The position numbers were made by a program, and so were the translations under genes. A stretch of 64,000 nucleotides of DNA from Clostridium lacusfryxellense (GTDB lineage Bacteria; Bacillota; Clostridia; Clostridiales; Clostridiaceae): contig NZ_JAHLEB010000002.1 in NCBI RefSeq assembly GCF_018861735.1, positions 1 through 64,000 of the forward strand, given 5' to 3'. Each line of letters opens with the position of its first letter. Position 1 is the first letter of the stretch. Shown here piece by piece: positions 36,078-45,268 of the stretch. The notes under the pieces were generated by a model. That model was not told where the DNA came from. It saw nothing but the letters and a program-made list of their open reading frames with translations, and made no database searches.

Positions 36078-37166
36078 ATGTATAGCGTATTAATCGTAGA
36101 TGATGATCGTATGGGGCGGCAGGGGATTATTTCTATGATGCCTTGGGAAAAGTATGGAATGATTGTTATGGGTGAGGCTCAAAACGGTGAAAAGGCACTT
36201 GAGTTTTTAGCACATACAATGGTGGATCTAGTGTTTGTGGATTTGGATATGCCGGTAATTGATGGAATTTCTTTAATGCAAAAATGTAAAGAGCTTTACC
36301 CTAACCTACTTTATGTAGTGATGACCTTTCACGAGGATTTTCATTATGTGCAATCTGCTCTAAGAATAGGGGCAATAGATTATATTTCTAAATTGCAGAT
36401 GGAAAGTACAGACTGTGATGAATTGCTTAAACGAATAAGCCAAAGAGTTGAAGATAACATGCATAAAAAGAGTATGGGAGATAATGGGCATAGAGAAAGT
36501 GTTTCCAAATCAAATTCAAAAGAAATTAATATTGTGCATGCTTTTGAGGAAAAAGAATGGCAGTCTATTGTGAAAAGATGGAATGAGATGTTTTGGATTT
36601 ATGATGATGTTATTTTTGAAGAACTTTGTACCAGTACAAGAGGACTAGATCTCTCCATTTGGAGAGTGGCGCAGGTCCTGCTTCAATTAACTAGCCGTGC
36701 AGAAGAAAGTATAAGCAAGGTTCATAAAGATATTCCGGAGTATAAAAATCTTGATGATTTTTTCAAATGGCTTACTTCTTTTAGAGATGCACTCCATAAA
36801 GCATCATCTAATGAAACTAATCTTGATAATATGCCACTTTCTATAATGAAAATAGTGGTTTTTATTGAGGAAAATTTGGGATCACAACTCCATGCTGAGG
36901 AAATTGCAAGTAAGATTAATCTTAGTCGTAGCTATTTTTCTATTAATTTTAAAAAATATACTGGAATGGCATTTAAGGAGTTTGTTCGAAGAGAGCGAAT
37001 AAGGAAAGCTAAGACTTTGTTAGTTATGAAGGATGCACCACTTGCAGATATTGCACTAGATATAGGATATGAGGATGTAAGTTATTTTATACGAGTATTC
37101 TCAGAGCTAACAGGGATGACACCTGGAGAATACAGAAAACAGCATAGTAGAAAATATAATAAGTGA
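36078..37166 (+). CDS. Response regulator with AraC-type DNA-binding domain, YesN type
   Basis: 362 residues. Receiver domain with acidic pocket (VDDD), phospho-acceptor in VFVDLDMPVIDG, and Lys in YISKLQ. A linker region follows, then two AraC helix-turn-helix motifs (HAEEIASKINLSRSYFSINFKKYTG and PLADIALDIGYEDVSYFIRVF...MTPGEYRK). It should activate the LplBC/solute-binding operon that follows after the terminator. GGGGG precedes the ATG. Confidence 0.94.
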   Translation: MYSVLIVDDDRMGRQGIISMMPWEKYGMIVMGEAQNGEKALEFLAHTMVDLVFVDLDMPVIDGISLMQKCKELYPNLLYVVMTFHEDFHYVQSALRIGAIDYISKLQMESTDCDELLKRISQRVEDNMHKKSMGDNGHRESVSKSNSKEINIVHAFEEKEWQSIVKRWNEMFWIYDDVIFEELCTSTRGLDLSIWRVAQVLLQLTSRAEESISKVHKDIPEYKNLDDFFKWLTSFRDALHKASSNETNLDNMPLSIMKIVVFIEENLGSQLHAEEIASKINLSRSYFSINFKKYTGMAFKEFVRRERIRKAKTLLVMKDAPLADIALDIGYEDVSYFIRVFSELTGMTPGEYRKQHSRKYNK

Positions 37167-37168
37167 TC

Positions 37169-37222
37169 TAAAAACTGTGAGAAGGAATGTGTTAACACAT
37201 GGCTTTCTCACAGTTTTTTTTG
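37169..37222 (+). terminator. Terminator after the YesM/YesN operon
   Basis: AAAACTGTGAGAA pairs with TTCTCACAGTTTT around a 21-nt loop, followed by a T-run. Confidence 0.9.
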
Positions 37223-37252
37223 TTTATCGCAGTTATTCTATTACCATGTTGG

Positions 37253-37266
37253 TGTAAACGTGTGCA
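37253..37266 (+). promoter_or_regulatory. Weak cre-like site
   Basis: TGTAAACGTGTGCA matches the CcpA consensus TGWAANCGNTNWCA with two mismatches. It lies 150 bp upstream of a better copy in the sugar-importer promoter region. Confidence 0.35.
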
Positions 37267-37402
37267 ATGTTCTGTAAATTGGAAACATTAATGCTACTTT
37301 CATACTATTTATAGATATTATATTTAATTGTATGACAAAAAATTGATTATTCGAGAACATCTATCTCTATAGGATGAATTATATTCTATGATATACTAAC
37401 AT

Positions 37403-37416
37403 TGTAAACGACATCA
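37403..37416 (+). promoter_or_regulatory. Candidate cre (CcpA) site in the sugar-importer leader
   Basis: TGTAAACGACATCA matches TGWAANCGNTNWCA with one mismatch. It begins six bases after a possible -10 (TATACT, 37392-37397), a position suited to repression by CcpA. A palindrome GTGATATATCAC follows at 37420. The rest of 37223-37520 is AT-rich leader. Confidence 0.5.
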
Positions 37417-37520
37417 ATGTGATATATCACAGTTTAAGGAATGAAATTTGTAACATTTGTAGTTAAAACTATTCTATTTTAATCTAAATACAATTATGAG
37501 AAAGAGGTGAATTGATTAAA

Positions 37521-38411
37521 ATGTATAATAAAAAATTTCTAAAGCATTATTGGATAATGATGGCACCTGGTTATATTTGGTTGGTTTTATTTAGTATTGT
37601 ACCAATGTTTGGAATTGTTTTGGCATTTCAAGATTTTAATCCGGTTTTAGGGATATTTAAGTCTACTTGGATAGGACTTGAAAATTTTACATACATGTTT
37701 AAAATGGATGATGTGAGACAGGTATTCACTAATACTGTTGTTATTGCTCTATTTAAATTAATTGGAAATCTTGTTATACCATTAATATTTGCTTTACTAC
37801 TTAATGAATTGACCTTTAAAAAACTAGTAAGACCAATTCAGACTATAGTATATTTACCTTACTTCTTGTCTTGGGTTATTCTTGCAAGTATAGTTCTTAA
37901 CATATTTAGTGCAAGTGGTCCTGTTAATGGAATCCTAGGAATGTTCGGTATTAAGCCAACATTATTCTTTGGGAGACCGGATTTGTTTAGGCAACTTGTG
38001 GTCGGTACAGATGTTTGGAAAGGTTTTGGATATAATGCCGTTATTTATCTTGCAGCTTTAACTGGAATTAACCCATCGCTTCATGAAGCAGCAGCAATTG
38101 ACGGAGCTGGGCGTTTCAGTAGGCTTTTGCATGTTACGCTTCCAGGTATTAGAGTAACTATTGTACTTCTTGCAATTCTTTCACTTGGAAGTATACTTAA
38201 CGCTGGGTTTGACCAGATATTCAATTTGTATAATCCGTTGGTTTATTCTACAGGAGATATTATTGATACTTGGGTATATCGTTCTGGTCTTGTAAATTTA
38301 CAGTTTAGTCTTGCCACTGCAGTTGGTCTTTTAAAATCACTTGTAAGTTTTGTGCTTATTATTTTCAGTTATGTAATGGCAGATAAATACACAGGTTATA
38401 AAATTTTTTAA
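37521..38411 (+). CDS. Carbohydrate ABC transporter permease, LplB/YteP type
   Basis: 296 residues, six membrane helices, with the binding-protein-dependent permease motif EAAAIDGAGRFSRLLHVTLPG (EAA loop). The N-terminus (WIMMAPGYIWLVLFSIVPMFGIVLAFQDFNP) is typical of CUT1 permeases that take up oligosaccharides or uronides. ATG 37521 lies ten bases after AGAGGTGA; the TTG at 37512 is too close to it. It is the first gene of the three-gene importer. Confidence 0.93.
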   Translation: MYNKKFLKHYWIMMAPGYIWLVLFSIVPMFGIVLAFQDFNPVLGIFKSTWIGLENFTYMFKMDDVRQVFTNTVVIALFKLIGNLVIPLIFALLLNELTFKKLVRPIQTIVYLPYFLSWVILASIVLNIFSASGPVNGILGMFGIKPTLFFGRPDLFRQLVVGTDVWKGFGYNAVIYLAALTGINPSLHEAAAIDGAGRFSRLLHVTLPGIRVTIVLLAILSLGSILNAGFDQIFNLYNPLVYSTGDIIDTWVYRSGLVNLQFSLATAVGLLKSLVSFVLIIFSYVMADKYTGYKIF

Positions 38412-38426
38412 TGGAGGTGGGTAGTT

Positions 38427-39311
38427 TTGATTGAAAATAATTCAATAGGTGCTAAAATATTTAATGTTGCCAATTTAGTAATGCTAATTTTGATCACACT
38501 CTTATGTCTAGTGCCTATTTGGTATATATTGATGATCTCTGTAAGTGAAAAGGCGGCAGTAAACGCTGGCACAGTTTCTTTTTGGCCGATAGGATTCAAT
38601 TTGCTTTCTTATAGTAAAATAATAGCTGAACCTGCATTCTTCTTGGCATTTTGGACATCTATAAAAAGAGTTTTGATTGGTACAATAGTAGGAGTGGGAG
38701 CAACAATACTCACGGCTTATCCTTTGTCAAAGACGTCTAAACAACTACCTCATCGTAATGCTTATATGTGGGTACTTATATTCTGTATGCTTTTTAATGG
38801 AGGTACAATACCTTGGTATCTCACAATGCGTGGTTATGGGTTAATTGATTCTATTTGGGGATTGGTGCTTGCAGGTAGCCTTCCTGTGTTTAATGTTATC
38901 TTAGTTATTAATTTTTTTAGAAACATATCATCATCTATGGAAGAGGCGGCTTATGTGGATGGAGCTGGTCCATGGAGAACTTTCCTACAAATATATATTC
39001 CACTTTCCGGGCCAGTTATTGCAACTGTTACTTTATTTACAATCGTAGGACATTGGAATGAATTCTTCCAGGGGTTGGTACTAAGTAACAGACAGTCAAG
39101 TTATCCATTACAAACTTATATACAACAGTTAGTTGTTAGTTTAGATTTATCAACAATGAACACAGAACAGATAAAGCTTACAACACAACTTAATAATAAA
39201 TCCTTGAATGCAGCTAAAATATTCATTGCGATGGTTCCTGTTCTGATGATTTATCCATTTCTGCAAAGGTATTTTATAACAGGTATTACTCTTGGAGCTG
39301 TAAAAGAGTAG
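38427..39311 (+). CDS. Carbohydrate ABC transporter permease, LplC/YtcP type
   Basis: 294 residues, six membrane helices, EAA loop EEAAYVDGAGPWRTFLQIYIPLS, and the family start (SEKAAVNAGTVSFWPIGFNLLSY). The TTG start at 38427 has GGAGGTGG six bases upstream. It pairs with the preceding permease. No ATPase gene is present, as usual for this class, which shares an MsmX-type ATPase encoded elsewhere. Confidence 0.93.
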   Translation: MIENNSIGAKIFNVANLVMLILITLLCLVPIWYILMISVSEKAAVNAGTVSFWPIGFNLLSYSKIIAEPAFFLAFWTSIKRVLIGTIVGVGATILTAYPLSKTSKQLPHRNAYMWVLIFCMLFNGGTIPWYLTMRGYGLIDSIWGLVLAGSLPVFNVILVINFFRNISSSMEEAAYVDGAGPWRTFLQIYIPLSGPVIATVTLFTIVGHWNEFFQGLVLSNRQSSYPLQTYIQQLVVSLDLSTMNTEQIKLTTQLNNKSLNAAKIFIAMVPVLMIYPFLQRYFITGITLGAVKE

Positions 39312-39393
39312 CACAAAATATAAATTAATGAAATTTTAATTGCTTCTAGAAAGTAATTGGAATATATATGAATTTAAATTAGGGGGAAAACTT

Positions 39394-41100
39394 ATGAAAT
39401 CAAGAAAAATGTTATCTTTAATTATGGCGGTGACTATGATTATTACCATTTCAACAGGTTGTGGTACAAAAAAATCTGATGGCGCAGCAACTCCAGTAGC
39501 AGGTACTAAGACTACAGATAAAGCATCAATTGATCCTTTTGGAAAATATACTGAGCCGGTTACAATTCATCTTGTCCGAAGTCTTGATCCCAACGTAAAA
39601 TTTGATGCAGGTCAATCTATTGAAAAAAATGGATATATTGATGAAATCAAGAAACAGTTCAACATCGATGTAAAATTCGATTGGGTTTGCGCACCAGGTG
39701 ATTTTGACCAAAAACTCAGTCTGGCGATTGCAGCAAATAATATTCCGGATGCTGCGATAGTAGGAATGACGCCATTTAAATCTATGGTTAAATTTGGACA
39801 GGTTGCAGATTTGACAAGTACATTAAATAACTCTGGTAGTGATTTATTGAAGAACTTTTATAAGAGTGGCGGGGATACTATTAAAAAATTAGTGGAAGTA
39901 GACAGTAAAGTTATGGCTATCCCAGCAACTAATCCAAAAGCTAACGGACTTAATGAAATGTGGATTCGAAAGGATTGGTTAACTAAATTAGGCCTTGAAG
40001 TACCTAAGAACCTTGAAGAATTACAAAAAGTTGCGAAAGCTTTTGTAGATAAAGATCCTGATGGAAATGGAAAGAAAGATACAATTGGAATAGCTGGTCC
40101 AGCTAAGACCAATAACCTTACGGCTACAGATGGTAATCAATTTGGACTAGATCCTATTTTTAGTGCTAAACAGTCTTTTCCTGGTTATTGGTTAAAAGAC
40201 AGTAGTTCCAAAGTTGTATATGGTTCTACACAACCTGAGACCAAAAAAGCTTTGCTAGAGATAGCTGATATGTACAAAAATGGATTAATTGACAAGGAAA
40301 TGTTTATGCGTGACGATAGTTTGCAACCAGTTCTTGATAATAAATCAGGTATTTTCTTTGGACCTTGGTGGACTGGATATACTCTCGCTGATGCTTATAA
40401 AAAGACACCTGCTCCAGATTGGCAGGCATACGCATCTCCACGAGCTGAAGATGGGAATTATTATGCACACATGGCGGCTCCTGCTACTGCATTTTTAGTT
40501 GTAAATAAAGATTACAAATATCCTGAAGCAGCTGTAAAGATTGTTAATCTTCTTCTAAGGGACGAAAGTAAATGGGTAGAATCTGGTTTGAGTAAAGATT
40601 CCGGAACAGGGGGTTCATATCCGCTCTTCTCGGTATTTGACAATGTAGATGAACTAGAAGTATCTTATAATATTCTCGATAAGTATATGAAGGGTGAAAC
40701 TGACATCAAGGATGTTGATTTTAGTACTCATAAACTTCTTAAAGGAGATATGGAAGCAATTAAGAAACTTAAGAAAGCACCGCTTACTGATTACTCTGTT
40801 AACAACTGGGATTTAAAAAGTGAGCTTGTAACAAATAATCTACCTAGACTTGTATCGATTATGGTAGGTGACAGACCACTTACTACTGAAAAGAATATTA
40901 AAGAAGTATATAGTTTATATTATGGACAAACAGATACTATGGCATCAAAATGGGCTAATCTACAAAAAATGGAGAAAGAAACTTTTTCTAAAATTATTAT
41001 GGGAGTAGCTCCAATTAGTACCTTTGATGAGTTTGTAACCAAATGGAATGATCAAGGTGGCGATAAAATTTTGACTGAAATCGCAGATATATCAAAATAG
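39394..41100 (+). CDS. Extracellular solute-binding lipoprotein, LplA type
   Basis: 568 residues. Lipoprotein signal MKSRKMLSLIMAVTMIITI with lipobox STGC, so the mature protein is lipid-anchored at Cys and faces outside. The long family-1-type binding fold (about 540 residues) matches LplA/YtcQ binding proteins. ATG 39394 follows GGGGG; the in-frame upstream start at 39340 would bury the signal peptide. A terminator follows. The ligand is probably an oligosaccharide; the exact sugar cannot be told because no glycosidase is nearby. Confidence 0.92.
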   Translation: MKSRKMLSLIMAVTMIITISTGCGTKKSDGAATPVAGTKTTDKASIDPFGKYTEPVTIHLVRSLDPNVKFDAGQSIEKNGYIDEIKKQFNIDVKFDWVCAPGDFDQKLSLAIAANNIPDAAIVGMTPFKSMVKFGQVADLTSTLNNSGSDLLKNFYKSGGDTIKKLVEVDSKVMAIPATNPKANGLNEMWIRKDWLTKLGLEVPKNLEELQKVAKAFVDKDPDGNGKKDTIGIAGPAKTNNLTATDGNQFGLDPIFSAKQSFPGYWLKDSSSKVVYGSTQPETKKALLEIADMYKNGLIDKEMFMRDDSLQPVLDNKSGIFFGPWWTGYTLADAYKKTPAPDWQAYASPRAEDGNYYAHMAAPATAFLVVNKDYKYPEAAVKIVNLLLRDESKWVESGLSKDSGTGGSYPLFSVFDNVDELEVSYNILDKYMKGETDIKDVDFSTHKLLKGDMEAIKKLKKAPLTDYSVNNWDLKSELVTNNLPRLVSIMVGDRPLTTEKNIKEVYSLYYGQTDTMASKWANLQKMEKETFSKIIMGVAPISTFDEFVTKWNDQGGDKILTEIADISK

Positions 41101-41128
41101 TAATTTAAAATGAAATTAGATTATAGTG

Positions 41129-41168
41129 GCTGTAATTATTGCAAGAACAATAATTACAGCTTTTATTT
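41129..41168. terminator. Bidirectional terminator
   Basis: GCTGTAATTATTG pairs perfectly with CAATAATTACAGC, followed by TTTTATTT. It lies between the binding-protein gene and the convergent kinase gene. Confidence 0.85.
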
Positions 41169-41169
41169 A

Positions 41170-43932
41170 CTAATAAATATCTGAAAGTTCTACTTGTATA
41201 TTTTCATTTTTAATTGGGACTTTGTTAATATATAGATTACTTTCGTTAATTACTTTTTTTGAAGGAAGTTTAACTGTAAATTTACTTCCTTTTCCAAATT
41301 CACTTTCAACATATATACTACCACCATGTAATTCAACAATCGACTTAACTAAACTTAAGCCAATACCCGTACCTTCTGAATTTTTTGATAGTGATTTATC
41401 TACCTGTTTAAATCTATCAAATATCATTTCTAAGTCGTTATCTTTAATGCCAATACCAGTATCCTTGACGGATATTTCAACGAATTCATTTTTATCCTTA
41501 ATATCCACAAATATTTCATCACCGACATTAGAAAATTTTATTGAATTTGATATGAGATTTAATACTATTCTATCTATAGCCTCTGGATCACAAGCAATAA
41601 TTTTTTCTTCAATATCCGTATCAAAAATAATATTTAAACCTTTTATGTTAGTGAAATTAGTTACTGAAACCACTATATCTTCTACAATTACAACTATATT
41701 GTTATTTGATATATTTAAGTTATAGAAACCAGCTTCAATTTTAGATAAATCAACTATGTTATTAATAAGTTTAGATAGTCTATAGGAATTTTGCTTGATT
41801 GAATCTATATATTTAATAATTGAATTCTTATTATCATCCAGGGATCCGCTATTGCAATACAAAGCAAATAGCTGAGCGGTGGCAAATATAATATTTAGTG
41901 GCGTTTTGAGTTCGTGAGATATGTTAACTAGAAATTCTCCCTGTAATTTTAATGCCTTTTCCATGACCATATTGGACGCTACTTCAGAAGTGACATCTAT
42001 TACTATAATTATTATTTCTTGAATTTCTCCATTTACTTCAAATATTGGTTCGAAAATAATGTTCCAATATATTTGATTTCCGTTTAATAAAATTGCCTTT
42101 TTATTCAAATATTTAGTTTTCTTCTCTTTTATAACTTCATTAATATGCTCTAGGCATTTACCTAATTCTAACGGGTTGTATGTTTTAAATAAATAATTCA
42201 TTGTATTTTTAGCTAATTGGCTCATTGAAATAATATCTGGTTTTAATAACTTTATGATATTAAATGCCTTTTTATTAATATCCATAATTTTTAAATCTGG
42301 GCATGATATTCTAACAACAGGTAAATCAAAAGTATCCACCATTCTGTTTAAGAATTGATATTGATTTCTCATAGCCTCTTCACGTTTAACATAGGCCGTC
42401 ATATCTTGGCTGCAAAGCACCCCTAGAGTGAATTTTCCTTCACTATCATAAATAGGTGTTCCACTAATATCTATATGTAATGTTTTATGAGGGAATTTTG
42501 CAACCATTCTCATATTTTTAAACTTTTCGCCTCTCATAACTCTATAAATGGGTGTGTTTTCTAAAGCAATCTCATCTCCATTAATATCATATAGCATAGC
42601 TTGGTTATAACTATCGCTTGTTTTATCTATGTATACATAATATCTATCATTTGTTTGGGCATTGTATTCATAGTATGGAAAAAACATTTTTCTTTCTGAT
42701 TTGTTAAATGATATATATTTGCCTTTATTATCGAAAATAGAAATACCGTCAGATATATTTTCTATTATGGCTTCTAATTGATTTTTCTGTTCTTCAATTT
42801 TTCCAGATTGCTTTATTGTATCAGTAATATCGTGAAAACATGATATCACATTAGTTAAATCTCCAAACGAATTATAAATCGGAATGGAGCTAATCTCTAA
42901 AAAATACTCATTATTGGGATGTTTTATATGCACCTTAATATTTTTTACTTCTTCTCCCCTTAACGCCCTAATTCCAGGAAGATTTTCATACGGCATTTCA
43001 TTACCTTTCATATCAAATAATTTAGATGTTTCAAATACTTTGCCTAAAGCAGTTATATTATCTGATTGATAAACTAACCTTTTAGCTTCTGTATTTGACA
43101 TTATAAAGTTACCTATATTATCTGTAAGAATTACTCCCTCAGATAAATTTTCCAGTATACTGATAAGCTGTATGTTTTTTTGCTCTAACTGTTGCTTTTG
43201 CTCCTCAATAATCCTGTTATTTCGTTGTAAGGTCTGATTTTCAAAAAACCTTTCAGTAACCTCAGAAGCAGTCTCGAATATATATTTTATCTTTCCGTTC
43301 TCAAGTATAGTGGTTTGAGTAAAGTTCCAATAAGTCACTACTTCTTTAGAGTTATTAAATCTGATTTCTTTTATATAGCTACTTTTTTTTGTTTGAAGTA
43401 TAGAATTCCAAACAAATTCGGATTCACTACCCACAAAGTCGCTTATAATATTGCTTATAAAGAGGCCGATACTATTTCCTTTAATATTAAAAGGCGAATC
43501 TATTAAATCAACATACTTTTGATTGGATTTAAGCAATATTAAATCAGGAGCACTGTAAACTGCAAATCCTGAGGTATCATCTTCAAATAATTGTTCAATA
43601 AAAACGAGCTTTTCATCAAGTCTGGAGTTTGGTTTCTCTGCGAGAGTATATACGTTCCCATTTGTTTCAGGTATATGTAAAAGTGTAATATCCACTTCGC
43701 GAGCACTAAATGACTTAGTGAATATATATCCTGAATAATTACTGCTAATATTGTCAAGATGTTTTTGAGAATTTATTTTTAGTATGTGTCCTATTTCTGT
43801 AAGTGATTTACCTAACAATTCATCTATTTCAAAGCCTGTAAAATCAATAAATTCTTTATTCACATCGGTTATAATGCCATCACACGAATAGAAATATGGT
43901 TCTATTATTTTATCACTAAAAGTATATTCCAA
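41170..43932 (-). CDS. Orphan multi-PAS sensor histidine kinase
   Basis: 920 residues, no membrane segment, so cytoplasmic. Five PAS-like domains can be seen (around GIITDVNKEFIDFTG, GFAVYSAPDLILLKSN, GVILTDNIGNFIMSN, GISIFDNKGKYISFN and LPVVRISCPDLKIMDIN). They are followed by HisKA with SHELKTPLN (His near residue 670) and HATPase_c (NLISNSIKFS, DTGIGIK, GTGIGLSLV). TTG 43932 is chosen because GGGGGT lies just before it; an upstream ATG at 44004 has no site. No response regulator is adjacent. Orphan clostridial kinases of this kind can phosphorylate Spo0A; that role here is inference. Confidence 0.9.
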   Translation of the reverse strand: MEYTFSDKIIEPYFYSCDGIITDVNKEFIDFTGFEIDELLGKSLTEIGHILKINSQKHLDNISSNYSGYIFTKSFSAREVDITLLHIPETNGNVYTLAEKPNSRLDEKLVFIEQLFEDDTSGFAVYSAPDLILLKSNQKYVDLIDSPFNIKGNSIGLFISNIISDFVGSESEFVWNSILQTKKSSYIKEIRFNNSKEVVTYWNFTQTTILENGKIKYIFETASEVTERFFENQTLQRNNRIIEEQKQQLEQKNIQLISILENLSEGVILTDNIGNFIMSNTEAKRLVYQSDNITALGKVFETSKLFDMKGNEMPYENLPGIRALRGEEVKNIKVHIKHPNNEYFLEISSIPIYNSFGDLTNVISCFHDITDTIKQSGKIEEQKNQLEAIIENISDGISIFDNKGKYISFNKSERKMFFPYYEYNAQTNDRYYVYIDKTSDSYNQAMLYDINGDEIALENTPIYRVMRGEKFKNMRMVAKFPHKTLHIDISGTPIYDSEGKFTLGVLCSQDMTAYVKREEAMRNQYQFLNRMVDTFDLPVVRISCPDLKIMDINKKAFNIIKLLKPDIISMSQLAKNTMNYLFKTYNPLELGKCLEHINEVIKEKKTKYLNKKAILLNGNQIYWNIIFEPIFEVNGEIQEIIIIVIDVTSEVASNMVMEKALKLQGEFLVNISHELKTPLNIIFATAQLFALYCNSGSLDDNKNSIIKYIDSIKQNSYRLSKLINNIVDLSKIEAGFYNLNISNNNIVVIVEDIVVSVTNFTNIKGLNIIFDTDIEEKIIACDPEAIDRIVLNLISNSIKFSNVGDEIFVDIKDKNEFVEISVKDTGIGIKDNDLEMIFDRFKQVDKSLSKNSEGTGIGLSLVKSIVELHGGSIYVESEFGKGSKFTVKLPSKKVINESNLYINKVPIKNENIQVELSDIY

Positions 43933-44101
43933 TGTTGTACCCCCATTTATTAACACATATTGGTATAGAGTCCATTTATATAGTTTAAGCACAGTATAAA
44001 ACATTTTTATTAGTACATACTATGATATTTTTCACTTAATTACATATTATCATATTTTGCATTATAATGACATATTTTATATAATGTTGTATTATATATA
44101 T

Positions 44102-44128
44102 TAAATTTTTGTCGAAAATAACCGATAT
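44102..44128 (+). promoter_or_regulatory. Sigma-D (FliA-type) motility promoter
   Basis: TAAA (44102-44105), 15 bp, then ACCGATAT (44121-44128) closely fits TAAA-N15-GCCGATAT. It lies 42 bp before a chemoreceptor remnant, which is the expected kind of target. Confidence 0.65.
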
Positions 44129-44170
44129 AATAATTATGAAAATTGTTTAATTTATGGGGGGGGTTATTCT

Positions 44171-44901
44171 ATGTTTAATAATTTTAAAATTAGCTTAAAG
44201 TTAACCATTTTGATGTCTATTTTTATCATTGGATTTATTTTGTTTGGGGTTGTTTCTTATAAAACAATAACGAATATAAAGATAAATGGAAAAATGTATA
44301 ATGAAATAGTTTTAGGAAAAGATCTTGTGGCAGATATTCTTCCACCGCCTGAATACATTATTGAATCATATCTAACAGCTCTTCAACTATCAAAAGAAAC
44401 TGATAAGATTAAAATTGAGGAATTAATTAATTATGAATGACAGCTAAAAAAGGATTATGATATTCGTCACAAAGTCTGGGTAACAGGAGCTATATTGATA
44501 AAGTGGTAACGCTTGCCGATTCTATATTACAAATTGCATCGAAAACTAATCTTCTTGCACTCAATGCTGCGATAGAGGCTACAAGAGCTGGGGAAGAAGG
44601 AAAAGGTTTCGCTGTTGTTGCAGATGAAGTGAGAAAGTTGGCCGAGAACTCAAAAAATACTGTAAAAGAGATACAGAGGGTAACTATGGTGGTTGTTGCA
44701 TCGGTGGAAAATCTGTCAGAAAGCTCTGCTGAGGTTTTAGCATTTATAGACAACCAGGTTGTTAAAGATTATGTGGCAATGCTCAAAACAGGGGAAGAAT
44801 ACAATAAAGATGCTGAATTTATTAATAATCTAGTTACTGATTTCAGTGCAAATGCGGAGGAACTTACTATAATGCAATTTTACTACTTAATTGAATATTA
44901 A
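44171..44901 (+). pseudogene. Methyl-accepting chemotaxis protein, internally deleted
   Basis: The first part (44171-44440) has the N-terminal membrane helix and the start of a four-helix-bundle sensor (KDLVADILPPPEYIIESYLTAL). An in-frame TGA at 44438-44440 interrupts it, and the same frame continues [15 protein letters not shown]. Sensor end, second membrane helix, HAMP and half of the signalling domain are missing. At about 44490 another frame resumes with the receptor tip ([36 protein letters not shown]) and runs to 44901. So there is a nonsense codon, a large deletion and a frame change. The sigma-D promoter and the GGGGGG site upstream remain. Confidence 0.88.
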
Positions 44902-44951
44902 TTTTCTATAAGGTATAATGAAATATATTATAATGGTAAGGGGTGTATAAG

Positions 44952-45134
44952 ATGACAGATAAACAAAAACTATTAATTTTATTAGATGATTTTGAATTAG
45001 GATATACTGATGAAGATAATAACATTGTACTTAGAGAAGGAAATGAGAATGTAATAGGACGTGGCGGCTACGGAGCTACATTTAAGTTCAAGGAAGATAA
45101 TACTTTTGATGCATTAAAAATACATAAAGAATAA
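44952..45134 (+). CDS. Small hypothetical protein (60 residues)
   Basis: Starts at ATG 44952, with AAGGGG upstream; a TATAAT at about 44930 may be its -10. The sequence (TDKQKLLILLDDFELGYTDED ... ENVIGRGGYGATFKFKED) resembles small clostridial hypotheticals that keep an N-V-x-G-x-x-G-F/Y-x-x-x-F-x-F pattern. The Gly-rich stretch looks like a kinase loop, but the protein is far too short to be one. A terminator follows. Confidence 0.6.
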   Translation: MTDKQKLLILLDDFELGYTDEDNNIVLREGNENVIGRGGYGATFKFKEDNTFDALKIHKE

Positions 45135-45200
45135 AGCAATAATAAGGTTATAACTAATTGACAGTTTAAACCTCAAGTTACTATGCTATTATAAACAATT

Positions 45201-45229
45201 AGAAGCTGAAATGCTTCTTTTTTATTTTT
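45201..45229 (+). terminator. Rho-independent terminator
   Basis: AGAAGC-TGAAAT-GCTTCT followed by TTTTTATTTTT. Confidence 0.85.
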
Positions 45230-45243
45230 GGGAATAATTGTTA

Positions 45244-45252
45244 TGTTATAAT
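45244..45252 (+). promoter_or_regulatory. Extended -10 promoter
   Basis: TGTTATAAT lies 17 bp before the ATG at 45269, giving a very short leader that still includes AGGGGA. Confidence 0.4.
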
Positions 45253-45268
45253 TAAAAGGGGAAAAAAT

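Noticed and set aside
44952-45134. Gly-rich loop IGRGGYGATF as a protein kinase
   Set aside because: The protein has only 60 residues and no catalytic or Mg-binding motifs; it fits small clostridial hypotheticals better.
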